Shown here one piece after another: positions 1 to 10,700 of a stretch of 64,000 nt of DNA (positions within the stretch are counted from its first letter, which is position 1; the number at the start of each line of letters is the position of its first letter). This DNA is from Corallochytrium limacisporum (taxonomy: Eukaryota > Opisthokonta), in the NCBI GenBank assembly GCA_002811645.1, contig PDIP01000122.1:183962-247961 (forward strand), given 5' to 3'. The notes under the pieces were generated by a model. It had not been told where the DNA came from. It saw nothing but the letters and a program-made list of their open reading frames with translations, and did no database searches. Position numbers and translations under genes: made by a program.

Positions 1-854
1 GATCCTCGGGAGTCAAGTTTTTCGGAGTTTTGACCCTGACATACCAGACAGAGGGTGGTAGATCGGAAACCCCCCCCCCGCCCGATCATCTCGTCCCCTC
101 TCTCTGCACGGGTCCTTTTTGTTCTCCCTTCCTTTCTTTCCTTTTTTTTCCTTTCCTTTCCTTTATTTTTTTCTTTGTTTTCGGAAAAGAAAACTCCCGC
201 GGGCTTTGCGGGCGGAAAAACCGGGCGGTGGAGGAGAGGGGGTTGGCTTTGGGGTGGGCAGCAGGAGCAAAAGGGAGGGGGGGAGGGGGTCTCGGGGTCC
301 GGGAGTACGGGAGAGACAAATTGGAAACTTCCCTCCCTTGTTGCGTGGCACACGGGGCCTGTTCAGGTGGGAACTTTGTACCAGGAACTCAAATGGCTCG
401 CAATATTTCTATTGCCATCAAGGGTCAGACATTTGGACGGGAAAGCGGCAAACAGAGAACCGGCGCCATACTTTTGTCCTAACAAATAAGTTCTATGCTC
501 ATGTTCAAGATAGGGTGCTTCAGACGGCGTAGGTGCCCAGATCCATTCCTACGGGGTTGTGTCTCAGATATTGTCTGCAATCCTGTTCGGGATCATGTGA
601 TTTATCGACAGGGGTACCACTAGCAAGCAAGTGATAGCGACAATATACACAATCAAACCGACATCTCAGGGAGCAATTCAAAAGTGTCGGGAAACCAAAA
701 CACATTCACGTTTCGAGTCCTTAAAACGAGTGAAAGAAAACAAAACAAAAACCTTCTCCTTGTTTTCCTTTGCCGTCTATACAAGCAATTTGGGGAAAAG
801 TTTAATATTGTTGTTTAGGGCCTAAAGAAACCGAAAACAAATCTACAAGCAATC
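1..854. other. Left-edge intergenic region, no supported gene
   Basis: The stretch starts with a run of ten C (70-79), then a long pyrimidine-rich tract (about 112-180) and purine-rich sequence. Several overlapping open frames exist in the first 530 bases, but their translations are low-complexity (Phe/Leu/Pro or Gly/Arg) and resemble no protein family. The last 100 bases before the KDEL receptor start are A-rich and hold two copies of a nine-base word (acaagcaat), consistent with a leader or promoter. No tRNA or rRNA signature was seen. Confidence 0.5.
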
Positions 855-1493
855 ATGAATATTTTCCGCTTCGTCGGTGATATGAGCCATTTGGCTGCCA
901 TTGCCATTTTGCTGGTCAAGATTTGGACCGCAAAGAGCTGTGCGGGCATTTCATTACGGAGTCAATTCCTCTTTGCACTGGCTTACACAGCACGGTACCT
1001 CGATCTGTTCTTCAGCTTCATCAGCCTCTACCTGACGACCATGAAGATCCTGTACCTGACCGCGAGCTACGGTATCTGCTACCTTATGTTCTTCCGTTTC
1101 AAGAACAGCTGGGACCGTAGCAATGACTACCTACCGCTGTACTATCTCATTCCCCCGTGCGCGCTTCTCGGTTTGCTGACACCTGTCGAATTCGATGTGC
1201 TTGAAATCTTGTGGACGTTCAGTATCTACATGGAAGCGGTGGCAATCGTGCCACAGCTGTTTATGATTAGCAAGACGGGCGAGGCAGAGAATATCACCAG
1301 TCACTACCTCTTTGCCCTGGGAGCGTACCGCGGGCTGTACATTCTCAACTGGATCTACCGTTTTAGTGTAGGAGATCACGTCGATCCGCGGGCCGTGGTG
1401 GCGGGTATTGTGCAAACGGCTTTGTACGCCGATTTCTTCTATCTGTACTTCACCAAGGTGCTGAAAGGACAGAAGCTTGAGTTGCCCGCATGA
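855..1493 (+). CDS. ERD2: ER lumen protein-retaining receptor (KDEL receptor, ERD2 family)
   Basis: A seven-helix Golgi/ER receptor that binds the C-terminal KDEL/HDEL signal of escaped ER chaperones in the acidic Golgi and returns them in COPI vesicles. The 212-residue length equals that of the human proteins. It opens with MNIFR and ends KVLKGQKLELPA, both family hallmarks. The ligand and lock residues known from animal KDEL receptors are at their expected positions: Arg5, His12, Arg47, Glu127, Arg159, Tyr162, Trp166 and Arg169. The start codon is an ATG fixed by the conserved N terminus. It is intronless and faces the BEACH gene tail to tail with about 300 bases between. Unlike most neighbours, no upstream ATG lies in the 150 bases before the start. 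Identification is near certain. Confidence 0.97.
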   Translation: MNIFRFVGDMSHLAAIAILLVKIWTAKSCAGISLRSQFLFALAYTARYLDLFFSFISLYLTTMKILYLTASYGICYLMFFRFKNSWDRSNDYLPLYYLIPPCALLGLLTPVEFDVLEILWTFSIYMEAVAIVPQLFMISKTGEAENITSHYLFALGAYRGLYILNWIYRFSVGDHVDPRAVVAGIVQTALYADFFYLYFTKVLKGQKLELPA

Positions 1494-1791
1494 GCGAAAT
1501 AATGCAAAGAAAGCAGAGAAAATATGTATCACCACGTCACGCGCACATCCAACATGCCATCAACAAGCACTAGCTATCGCGACCAGGGAAGTTTGTCGTT
1601 TGAATGGGTTTTCGATCTAGAGCTCTTGTGAGAAACCATCGGTCAGAACAATTTGTACCGGAAAGCGAAAGCCGGTTGTAATACATCACTATGTTTACGA
1701 TCTATTTCACAGGAAAACCATTTTTCCAGTATGTGTATTTGTACAAGTCTATTCTTCACTTCGAACACGAGTGTGGCGCCAGAGCTGTCCC
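1494..1791. other. Convergent 3' spacer
   Basis: This holds the 3' ends of the KDEL receptor gene (+) and the BEACH gene (-). No canonical AATAAA was found on either strand, and no further gene is seen. Confidence 0.5.
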
Positions 1792-4700
1792 CTAGTGAGC
1801 GGCACTGCTCCTGTGTTGCGTCACCGTTTGGTGCCGGGCAGCGTTATTTCCAGTGCCCTTTGGCACCGCGGCGACCACCAATCGCCCGTCCGCGAGACCG
1901 ATGAAGAGATGATTTTCGGCCTGGGCCAGGCGCAGGCACCGGATCGGTGCCTGCATTGGAATGCGGTAGATGGCGTTCAGATGAAAGCCATCGAAAATAT
2001 AAATGGAGCAATTGCGGCTAGCGGCAATAACAAATTCGTTGGCATGGCTCAGATTCATGTCCTCGAGTGGGTCAAGTAGGAATTGGCGCGCAATCATCTG
2101 TCCGTTCAAAGAGTAATGCGCAAGGGCACTGTGCGACTCCATGACGTTATCGGCCTCACAAAAGGTGTAGATCGAGCCAAAGACACCGCAAATCAGGCAC
2201 GTAATACTTGAAGGCACAACGGAGGCGGAAGTGGAGCCGTGGAAATCTTCTTCGTGCACGGTGGAAGACCGCACTGAACCGCCATGTAGCTGGCCAGATA
2301 TGCTGCCTCTGACCGGACTGTGGCGGTGCGAAGATCGTGCTGACATTGTCGAGGTAGTCGCACGTAACGACAGCTGCTCGGCACCGCCGCGCGGAGACGC
2401 CGAATCGCCGAGCGCTACATTCAGCGTTCGCAAGTATTGGCCGTTGGAGATGGAATGAACCAGCAGAACCCCGTAATGACTGCCACTCACCACCACGTTC
2501 TCGTCACCGTTCAAAGCAACAGCTGTGACACCGTGGTCGTGGCCGTAAAGCACTTGCAGCGGGGTTGGCTTGATCACCGGGCCCGAGCCGGCCTTCATGT
2601 GTTGTGCTGAAGTCTTGAGCTCCCAGAGCATGACAGTGGTGTCGTGTGATCCTGTAGCCACCACGGGGCCGCCATAGGGGTCGAGTGCAATACATGTGAC
2701 CACATCGGTGTGGCCGGGAACTCTCTGCTGCAACCACTGTGGCATACCCCCGCCAGAGATCGGGAAGAGTTTGAACGTGTGGTCCCAGTAGCCGCAACAG
2801 AGCACAAACCGGCCGGCGCGATCCCAGGCCACGGACCCCGGGTGGAGCTTGAAATCTCTCGCAAAGCGACTATCGATGGCGAGGCCTTTACTGACGGCCT
2901 CGGAAGCAGCAGCTGCCGCGGCCTGGGCCTGCTTGATGTGTTCTTTCGTTTGTGATGCTGCAGAGTCCCTGCCAGCGTGATGCATGACCTTGTCCGCTGC
3001 AGCCCCACCAGGACCCGTCCCTCCACCATCACCTGGGCTCGTGTCCCGACTGACCGCACTGCGTCGGCGCGAGAGTGCGTACGGGTTCGATGCGCTACTG
3101 ATACCGGCTGCAAACGGTTCTAGGGTGACAGTGAAGGGCACCTGCGTGTTTCTTCCGCTCTGGGGCACAAATGTACAAAGGGCCATGAATCCGTGACTAC
3201 TCAGTGCGACCAGGCGGTCCGCAGGAGTGTGGGAGCCTTTAGCTTTGTCTGCGGTGCCCCCTGTGACAGCGGAGGTCGCAAGCAGAGCATCCGGAGCGTA
3301 CGCAGACAACGGTACAGCGGGACTGAAACCGAGGCCGATAATACTCTCCCCACTGCCAGCCAGACCGACGTCAAGGGAAAAAGCTTTGAGCAGCCAAGGT
3401 GAGCTCAATACCGCACGGCCATAGAGGGGGCCGAGCTGCATCGCGGAAACGACAGCCTTGGAATCGGTCGGTGTCGACGAGGCAGTCACAGCAGTGGCAG
3501 GAGACACCCTGGCCACGGTCTCGGGGTTCGCGGACATTCTGGGGTTGATTCGAGTGGATGGCTTGGGGAACGGACTACGCGCCGGGTGAGAACCGGTGAA
3601 GAGTTGTGCAGGCGTCTGTCCAAAGTTTCCAATCTGGGTCTCCAGCGCCTGTCTTTCGCGGGGGTCTGTGACCTTGTCAAGATCGATGGCGTTCTCGTAG
3701 GTAAGATAGTAGAAAACATTATGGGCATCCGCCGCTGCCTTGCCTCGCTGTTTGCAGCCAAAAATGAGATCGATCCAGTGGTGCAGATGAAGGGAGACAT
3801 ACTCTGATTCCAGTGCTTTCCGGTTGATACGTATGAATTCCTCGGGCGTCTTCGCCCAGGGCGGCAACTCAACATCATTCACGACCTTTCCACGCTGCGT
3901 CACACCGAGATCTAGGTCGTTCAAGTTACGCAAGAAATCAGGCAAGGAGTAAAATTCGGGGATAAGCTCTTTGACATCGCTGCTTGACGTGGTGACATTG
4001 TACCAGGTTGCCGGGATGGACACAAACTGCCGATTGGCGTAGTCAAAACGTCCTCCCTGCAAATTGATGTGGAGGGTCGTGAAAGGTTCCAGGCGGATCA
4101 GGAAATGTAGTACGCCGGCGGAAGTGGAGTAGTGGCTACCGTAGTGAAACTTGGGTACCACACCAGACGGGTCCTCGAACGAGTGGTAACGCTCCTTGAA
4201 GATCTCCAAGCGGTCCGGGTTGAGTGCACCGATCGGCTTCGAGAGATCACGGTAAGTATGAGGGTCGGTTAAATCCAATTTCTGACTAGAGTAGTCAGCA
4301 ATGACCCATGGAAACACAGGATACTGATTCAAATCATTGAATGTCCGTCCCGCAATGGTGTTGAGCTCCATCAGATATTGATAGTTGCTTATCTTGCCTG
4401 CGACCCACTGCTCGGTAAGCTTGGACCGCTTCATCGTCTCCTGTGGCGAGAGAAAGTCGGAGTGCCTCAAGTTTGGCGGCGCTAGTGTACGGAAGATTCT
4501 GCATACGGAAGGACGCTCTTTGCTTGTAAAATTCAGGAAACATGATGTACCATCAACGAAGAACAGCTCAAGGGCCGATGGCCTGGTCAGATACCGCCTC
4601 AGTTGCACATCCCTAAGGCTGGCAATTTTGAACTTGAAGTCGCGCGGTGCTGTGTCACGACTGATGTACTCTTCCTTAGAGTTCTGAGGCTGAATGTCAC

Positions 4701-7700
4701 GATCGGCCATGAATGTGAGGTTCCGAGCCGTCACTTCAATGCGTCCGCGAACAATGTGCAAAAGAGTAATCATATCGCACTGCGTCCAGTACAGAATTTC
4801 GTCGGCTCCTCGCAGCATTTCATCGGATGCCAGGGACATGCCTGACATTTCAAGCGAGGCGTCGTCATGATCATCTCCTAGGCGACTAACATTGGTCAAG
4901 CCCCAGATACTGCTGCTGCGCGTGAGGCGACGGGTCCTTCCCACTTTTGCAGGGGATGCATTGCTGTCAGCTGTGGATTGCGCAACCGAAGCAACTTCTG
5001 AGAGTTCGGAGGCTGACCCTTCATCGCCGGTCATCCTACTTACTCCATCTTCAACTACTTCCCTGTTGACACTGTCAGGGTTGTGTTGTGCCAGTTTCGT
5101 CGCTTCTCGGACGGCTGCGTCGTTGGTGCGTTCAGAATAGTCAGACCCAGCGGGGCTCTCCGCTACTGACTGCTTCATTTGGAACGGGGATGGTGATCGA
5201 TGAGCGGCTCCCTCGTCACGGAGCCGACTTGCCTCCTCATGAGACGTCGCTGCTTCCGATTCAATAAGCTTCAAGCGCATTCTTAATGGGTTCTCGAAGC
5301 GATCAAGTCTCCACTTTCGCTCAAAGTCACCTCCGTAGTTTAAAATACCGCGGGGTCCCTGCCAGAAAGCCATCATATCGCGCCATTGGCGAGCAATGAT
5401 GAAACGTGTGCGCAGATCGCCTTGCACAACTTTTCGAAAACGACTGCTCTCGCGGTATCGCCTTGCGGCCACAGCCTTTGTAGTTAAGTTTTTCATTTCA
5501 TCTATGGACTTCCGAAGCTCGTTGTCACTGGTGGCTACAAGAATGCCTGCCGACTGCAGCATTTTCTTTTGATCCATTTTGATTCCCTGTGAAATGCCAG
5601 TCTGGACAGCACCGTGTACCGCAATTACAGCAGGTCGGACCCGTTGATCAACAAGCTGCCTCCATGCGGTGCTCTCTACGAGTTCAATGGTTCGAGATGT
5701 CGATGTGTTGGCAGCAGGAGTGTATCCCGTGGACAACGGAGATCCCGACGCTACATATAGTACGTTTGTGACATTCTGGGTGACCAGAATGGCTTCATTG
5801 AGCAGACCAGTGAGAATATCAAGATGACTGTTGTAAGCGGGCCAACGTAAACATGTGGTGATCATGCTGTCGAGCATACCCACAGACGCCAGACTAAGTT
5901 CCTTCCACCCGCTGTGGACAAGTCCTGCATTCAAGAAGCCACGCATCTGTTGAGCGTTCTTGGCACAGATATCGAGATTGGGATGCAGCAAGCTTGCCAT
6001 TCCGTAGTAGAACGACAAGGCAGAGACAAGCTGTCCTCTTTGCACACCAAATTGGGCCTCAAATTTCTTTGGCGCAGGGAAAAGTATGGTACCAAAGTGC
6101 TCCATCAAGTTGAAGAACACGATTCCCATGGAAGCCATTTCCACATCACCATCATCCATGTCAATGTCTCCTTCCATCAAAGCAGTGCTTACATTGGTAC
6201 TGCCTTCACCGTCCGACGCATTAGAGTTGTTCACCCCTTCTTCCGCATGCAGTGGACTCTTTGATGTCACCGACTCAATGAAGTTGGCCCAGGGACCATA
6301 GTTGTCCTTCAACATAATATCAAGGGTCAAGAGGGCCACCTTCATTGCATCTTGAGGTAGCCCCGATAGAGGACCCTTCCCCGATTTCAGTTCCTCTCGC
6401 ACACTGGGGTTAACAAAGTCATTGATGAATCGCATACCGAGCCCGCTCAGTAACTGTTTGCGGAAAGCTGCTGCCCACTGCGCCCATCGTGGCTTGACTT
6501 CTAGATCCAGCATGACTGTGGTAAATACCAGTCTTGACCAGCCAGAATTGACCAGAGGATCTTTTGCAGGGACAGGGTTCAAGAAAGAGTGGTAAATTAC
6601 TTCCACAGCAATTCCAGAGGCCATGATATCCACTGCAAGTTTTGCTTTGTCACGGGCAGCGTCATCGTCGTACACCTGTTTTTGATATATGAGATCCAGG
6701 TGATGGCAATAGACTTGAGTGAGAAGTCTCGGCCAAAGTTTGTTCTCGTCAACCTGTGTCAAGGTGTGCTTGGCTGTAGATGTCAAGATGCCCAAGTACG
6801 TACTCATTTCCCTTAGGACAACATTCTCTCTTTGCTCTTGTAGGAGCAGGCGGTGAATCGCCCACATAAATCCTGGGTAGGTTAAGGACGCTGTCGGAAG
6901 TACTTCACTGTTTTCCCATTGCACTTTGAGATCGTCTGCAACTTCTCGATCCCCAAGGTTCCGTCGCAGAGCCAGCGACCAGAGGAGATCGAAAATCCTC
7001 ATAGATGCTCGCTTATCATCCATGATGTCAGAAATTGCCATGAGCATCAGTTCGTTGGAAAGAATAGCCTTGCCTTGTTGTGACTTCGACAGTCGGGGAT
7101 CGCTGTTTATGGTCAGAAGCATGTCAAGAGCACGCTCTTTCAAGAAAAGATCATTATTTGAGTACCTTAACAGTCCATACAGTACTTGAGCGCCTCCCGC
7201 GTCGACAAGTGGTCCCAAAATATCGCTCTGAGAGTGATGCAATGACAGCTCCATAAGATGATCGAGCATTTTAACACGGAGCCGAACGTCAGGACAATCC
7301 GTGATGAACGACAGAATCGCCTCCACTTCCACCGACTTGACTCCCTCCCGCATAAAGAATGTTAGCAGAGCAAGCAAAGACTGGCGTCCCTGCACGATGG
7401 CCTCCTGGCTTTCTTGTAAATAAACGGCTTCACGCTTGTGCAAACCGAACTCGGTACCATCAGCCTCGAAGTAGTAGTACCTCCTGAGGGTATCGAGAAT
7501 GTACTGTACACCGTACTGTGCCCTGTAGTCGGACAAGTGATCTTTGATTATGGTCGTGACGTACTGAAGGTGGCTTGATTGTACCTCTGCAGAACAATCT
7601 ACCCATAGACCAAAATCGAAAACAAATTCTGGGTAAAAGTAATCTCTGAGAGTCTTTGCACTCAGAAGACCCTCAATCTCTCGAATCCTGTGAATGACCT

Positions 7701-10700
7701 CAGATGTAAGATACATACTAGAAAGGGACCTCAACTGTTCCGCAAGGGTTGCAAGGCCGCCAGAACTGACAAACAGATCACGGTTGTTCTTGTACTTCAA
7801 CAGTGCGGTGATTGTGTCCAAGAACTGAATCAGAGGCGCCTTCTCATGGGCCGACCATGACAGTCTTTCTGTCTCAGGGGTTTCAATTTCCGTCCCCGGT
7901 GTTGTTTCCTCATTATTGTACAGCACAGGAACTAATGCGTTCAAGAGCTGCATGCCACCGATGCCATGAAGCAATTGCGCCAATGACTTACAATGGAACA
8001 CGTGCACTAACAGTGGAACTCCATCGCACATGCGATAGGTTTTCGAGGCCAAGTTGAATAGTACACCATGGCCAGACGCCGCAGCATTGAGATGCAAACA
8101 TTTGATGTCATCCCATACGGTCAAGTTTTCCTTGTTGATGAGGAATCCATCCGCTCTCGTGATCCATGGATCCACTGGAGTGCCACTCTTTGCTTCTCGT
8201 GCACCGCGCAAGTTGGTATCTGTAACAACCAGATGAGCAAGTTGGCCTCTGAAGCCGTCTGCATCTTCGACTGTGGGAAAATGCTCGTTCCACATGCCGA
8301 AGTCCAAAGATGTTGGGTTCTTGTTGCCCACCACGTACGGCACATGACACTGGCCAGCGTCACTGCCGTTTATGATGACATTGAAGAGACTGGATCTTGA
8401 GGACAAGATCCATGAGGAACAGTGATTTATGACAACACAATTCCATTGATTCGGAGGTAGCGCGATTTCAGACCTGAACTGCTTCACAGCATTGTTGCTG
8501 ACCTTGTACTCCACGATCAGGTGCTCATGATCTAGGTACAGTCGGACATCACCATTGTTTTGCGAAGCTATCCTCAGAAATTGCTGTCGGTGGTAGCGTG
8601 GAACCGACGGTTTCGACAACCCCGTCAACTGGTCCTGACGGACCCATAGCAGAACACCATAGCCGGTACTACCTGGAAAGCCTGGAATACTGTGCGTATG
8701 CAATTTCTCCGAGCCATTGAAGCTCAAGTACGCCCGTGGATTGAATGCCTCGCCCATGTCGTGGAGAAGACGCAAGACCTTCGGAGTCATAATGCGACCT
8801 CGAGCACGCGGAGACCCAGTGGCCGCACGATCGTCAACAATCATACGGAACAAAATCTTCAGTTCAGACTTTCTGACCGATTGAACCCCAAGGCGAGACG
8901 CAGTATTCCATAGCTGATCAAACTGCGTGTCTGAAATTTTGTCGGAGAGCACAGAGTCTGTGAGGAGAAGCAGAATGTGCTTCAGGGCCCCAGTGTGGCA
9001 CAACATCGACCGATTGTCCATGCCATAGTCCACAAGCTTCACTAGTGAATCGATAAAAAAATCCCTGGCATCATCTGACATGGTAGTGAATACAGTGAAC
9101 AGAAGCTCCATCATCCCATAGGAGCTTGACGACAACTGCCAAGTCATTGCGTCTACATCGGCTATGACTGCACTAACAAGACAAAACGATACCAGACACT
9201 TCGTCACTGTCAATCTAAAGTGACCCCCAACATAGATGCGCATGCTTTGTTCCAGTAGATCTGCTCCCCCCACGAGCCTATAGTTCTCCCGCAACTCTTC
9301 TGATACTTCTAAACACACTTTCACACAGTTCAATAGCGCATTGAGAATCGAGCCATCGTCCACAACTTGTTCAGGAACACAATCGGTCATTTGGCTGTGC
9401 TTGATCAGGTTGAGCACATTGAGCACCTTAACCCAACCAGCAGCGTCCACAAAGGCATTGACTAATGTGTGATCAGGGCTAGCATTAATCACAAAGGCCA
9501 AGGCGTTTAGCACAGATGCGACCCTGCTTGCAGGTACACTGAAACTACCGCTCTGACTGTCCGATGTCAACAGATCAAGGAAAGAAAACACATGATCACG
9601 GCTTACGTCCTCTTCGCATAAGTGCAGGGTGAGCAATATCTGTTCCATTTTCAGCAAAGCCCACTCATAAGTGTTCTCTGATGACTTGGAGTCGCGTAGA
9701 ATCAGAAGCAACAGGTCTGTAAACTGACCAGTGAGGAGCAATGTCGGTACGACGCCGGCTTGGGACCTGTCGGGATGAGTGCCTATGCACCGATCAAAGT
9801 ACTTCATGATCGCATGCAACTGATCCCCAATTTGATCGTGTGTATCAGGATTGTGGGCTGACAATTTCAAAAGCCATTGCAGTGTTGTGAGCATAGTAGA
9901 CAGCAAGACCGGGTTCGCAATGGCGACATTCTCATGCAGTGGAAAATCAGCCATGGCCTGCACGGCAACCAGGGTGTCTGAAATGATGGGCATAATCATT
10001 GACAACAGAAGTGCCTCTCCAGATGCTTGAGAGTCTTTGTTCATTTGTGTTCGGATACATGTTGACAAGACCTCGGATGCAATCTGTATGTCATCATTCA
10101 CATCGAGTCCGAGCACTGCAATGTAGGCAAATGCATTTCGTCTGAGACACCGAAATAGGTTTTCTCGTACTGAGTCGTCAACCCCAATATCTACAAACAC
10201 ATGAGTATAGAGTTCTGGAGTGGAGGGCCCTATGAACAAGCTTGAAGATAAAACTCTAAGAAGACGTTCCGCTACGGTATGCTTGAGCTCAGCAGACAGG
10301 CGATTCATCAGAGGCACCACAGCCGCTAGGATCGCCATCGTCAGGTCAGGCAATGCGTGCCTGGAGTAGTATCCGAAGTCCTCGGCATCCTGCACTGCTA
10401 ACCCAACATCATCACCATCTACCTGAAAGATGCCCATCACTGTCCCAAAGATTGCCAAACTGTTCACGCCGTGTTGAACCATCTGATCACTCTTTCCCTT
10501 ACCAATCTTCAATTTGCCGTCAAGTGGTGAGTTTGATGGATATAACACTACACCTCGGCATGCAGCCGCGGACACAAACACTGATAGAAATGTGTTCAAC
10601 GCAATGCTGAGCGTCCTGGGACACTTTAGACTGTGACTTGCCCCCCACCCTGGTGAAGTCATGCGATCTTCCGGGTCGTCAACATCAAGAAAGAGAAGGT

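Noticed and set aside
30-532. Overlapping open frames at the left edge on both strands
   Set aside because: Translations are low-complexity products of pyrimidine and G-rich tracts; several frames are open at once, and none resembles a protein family.
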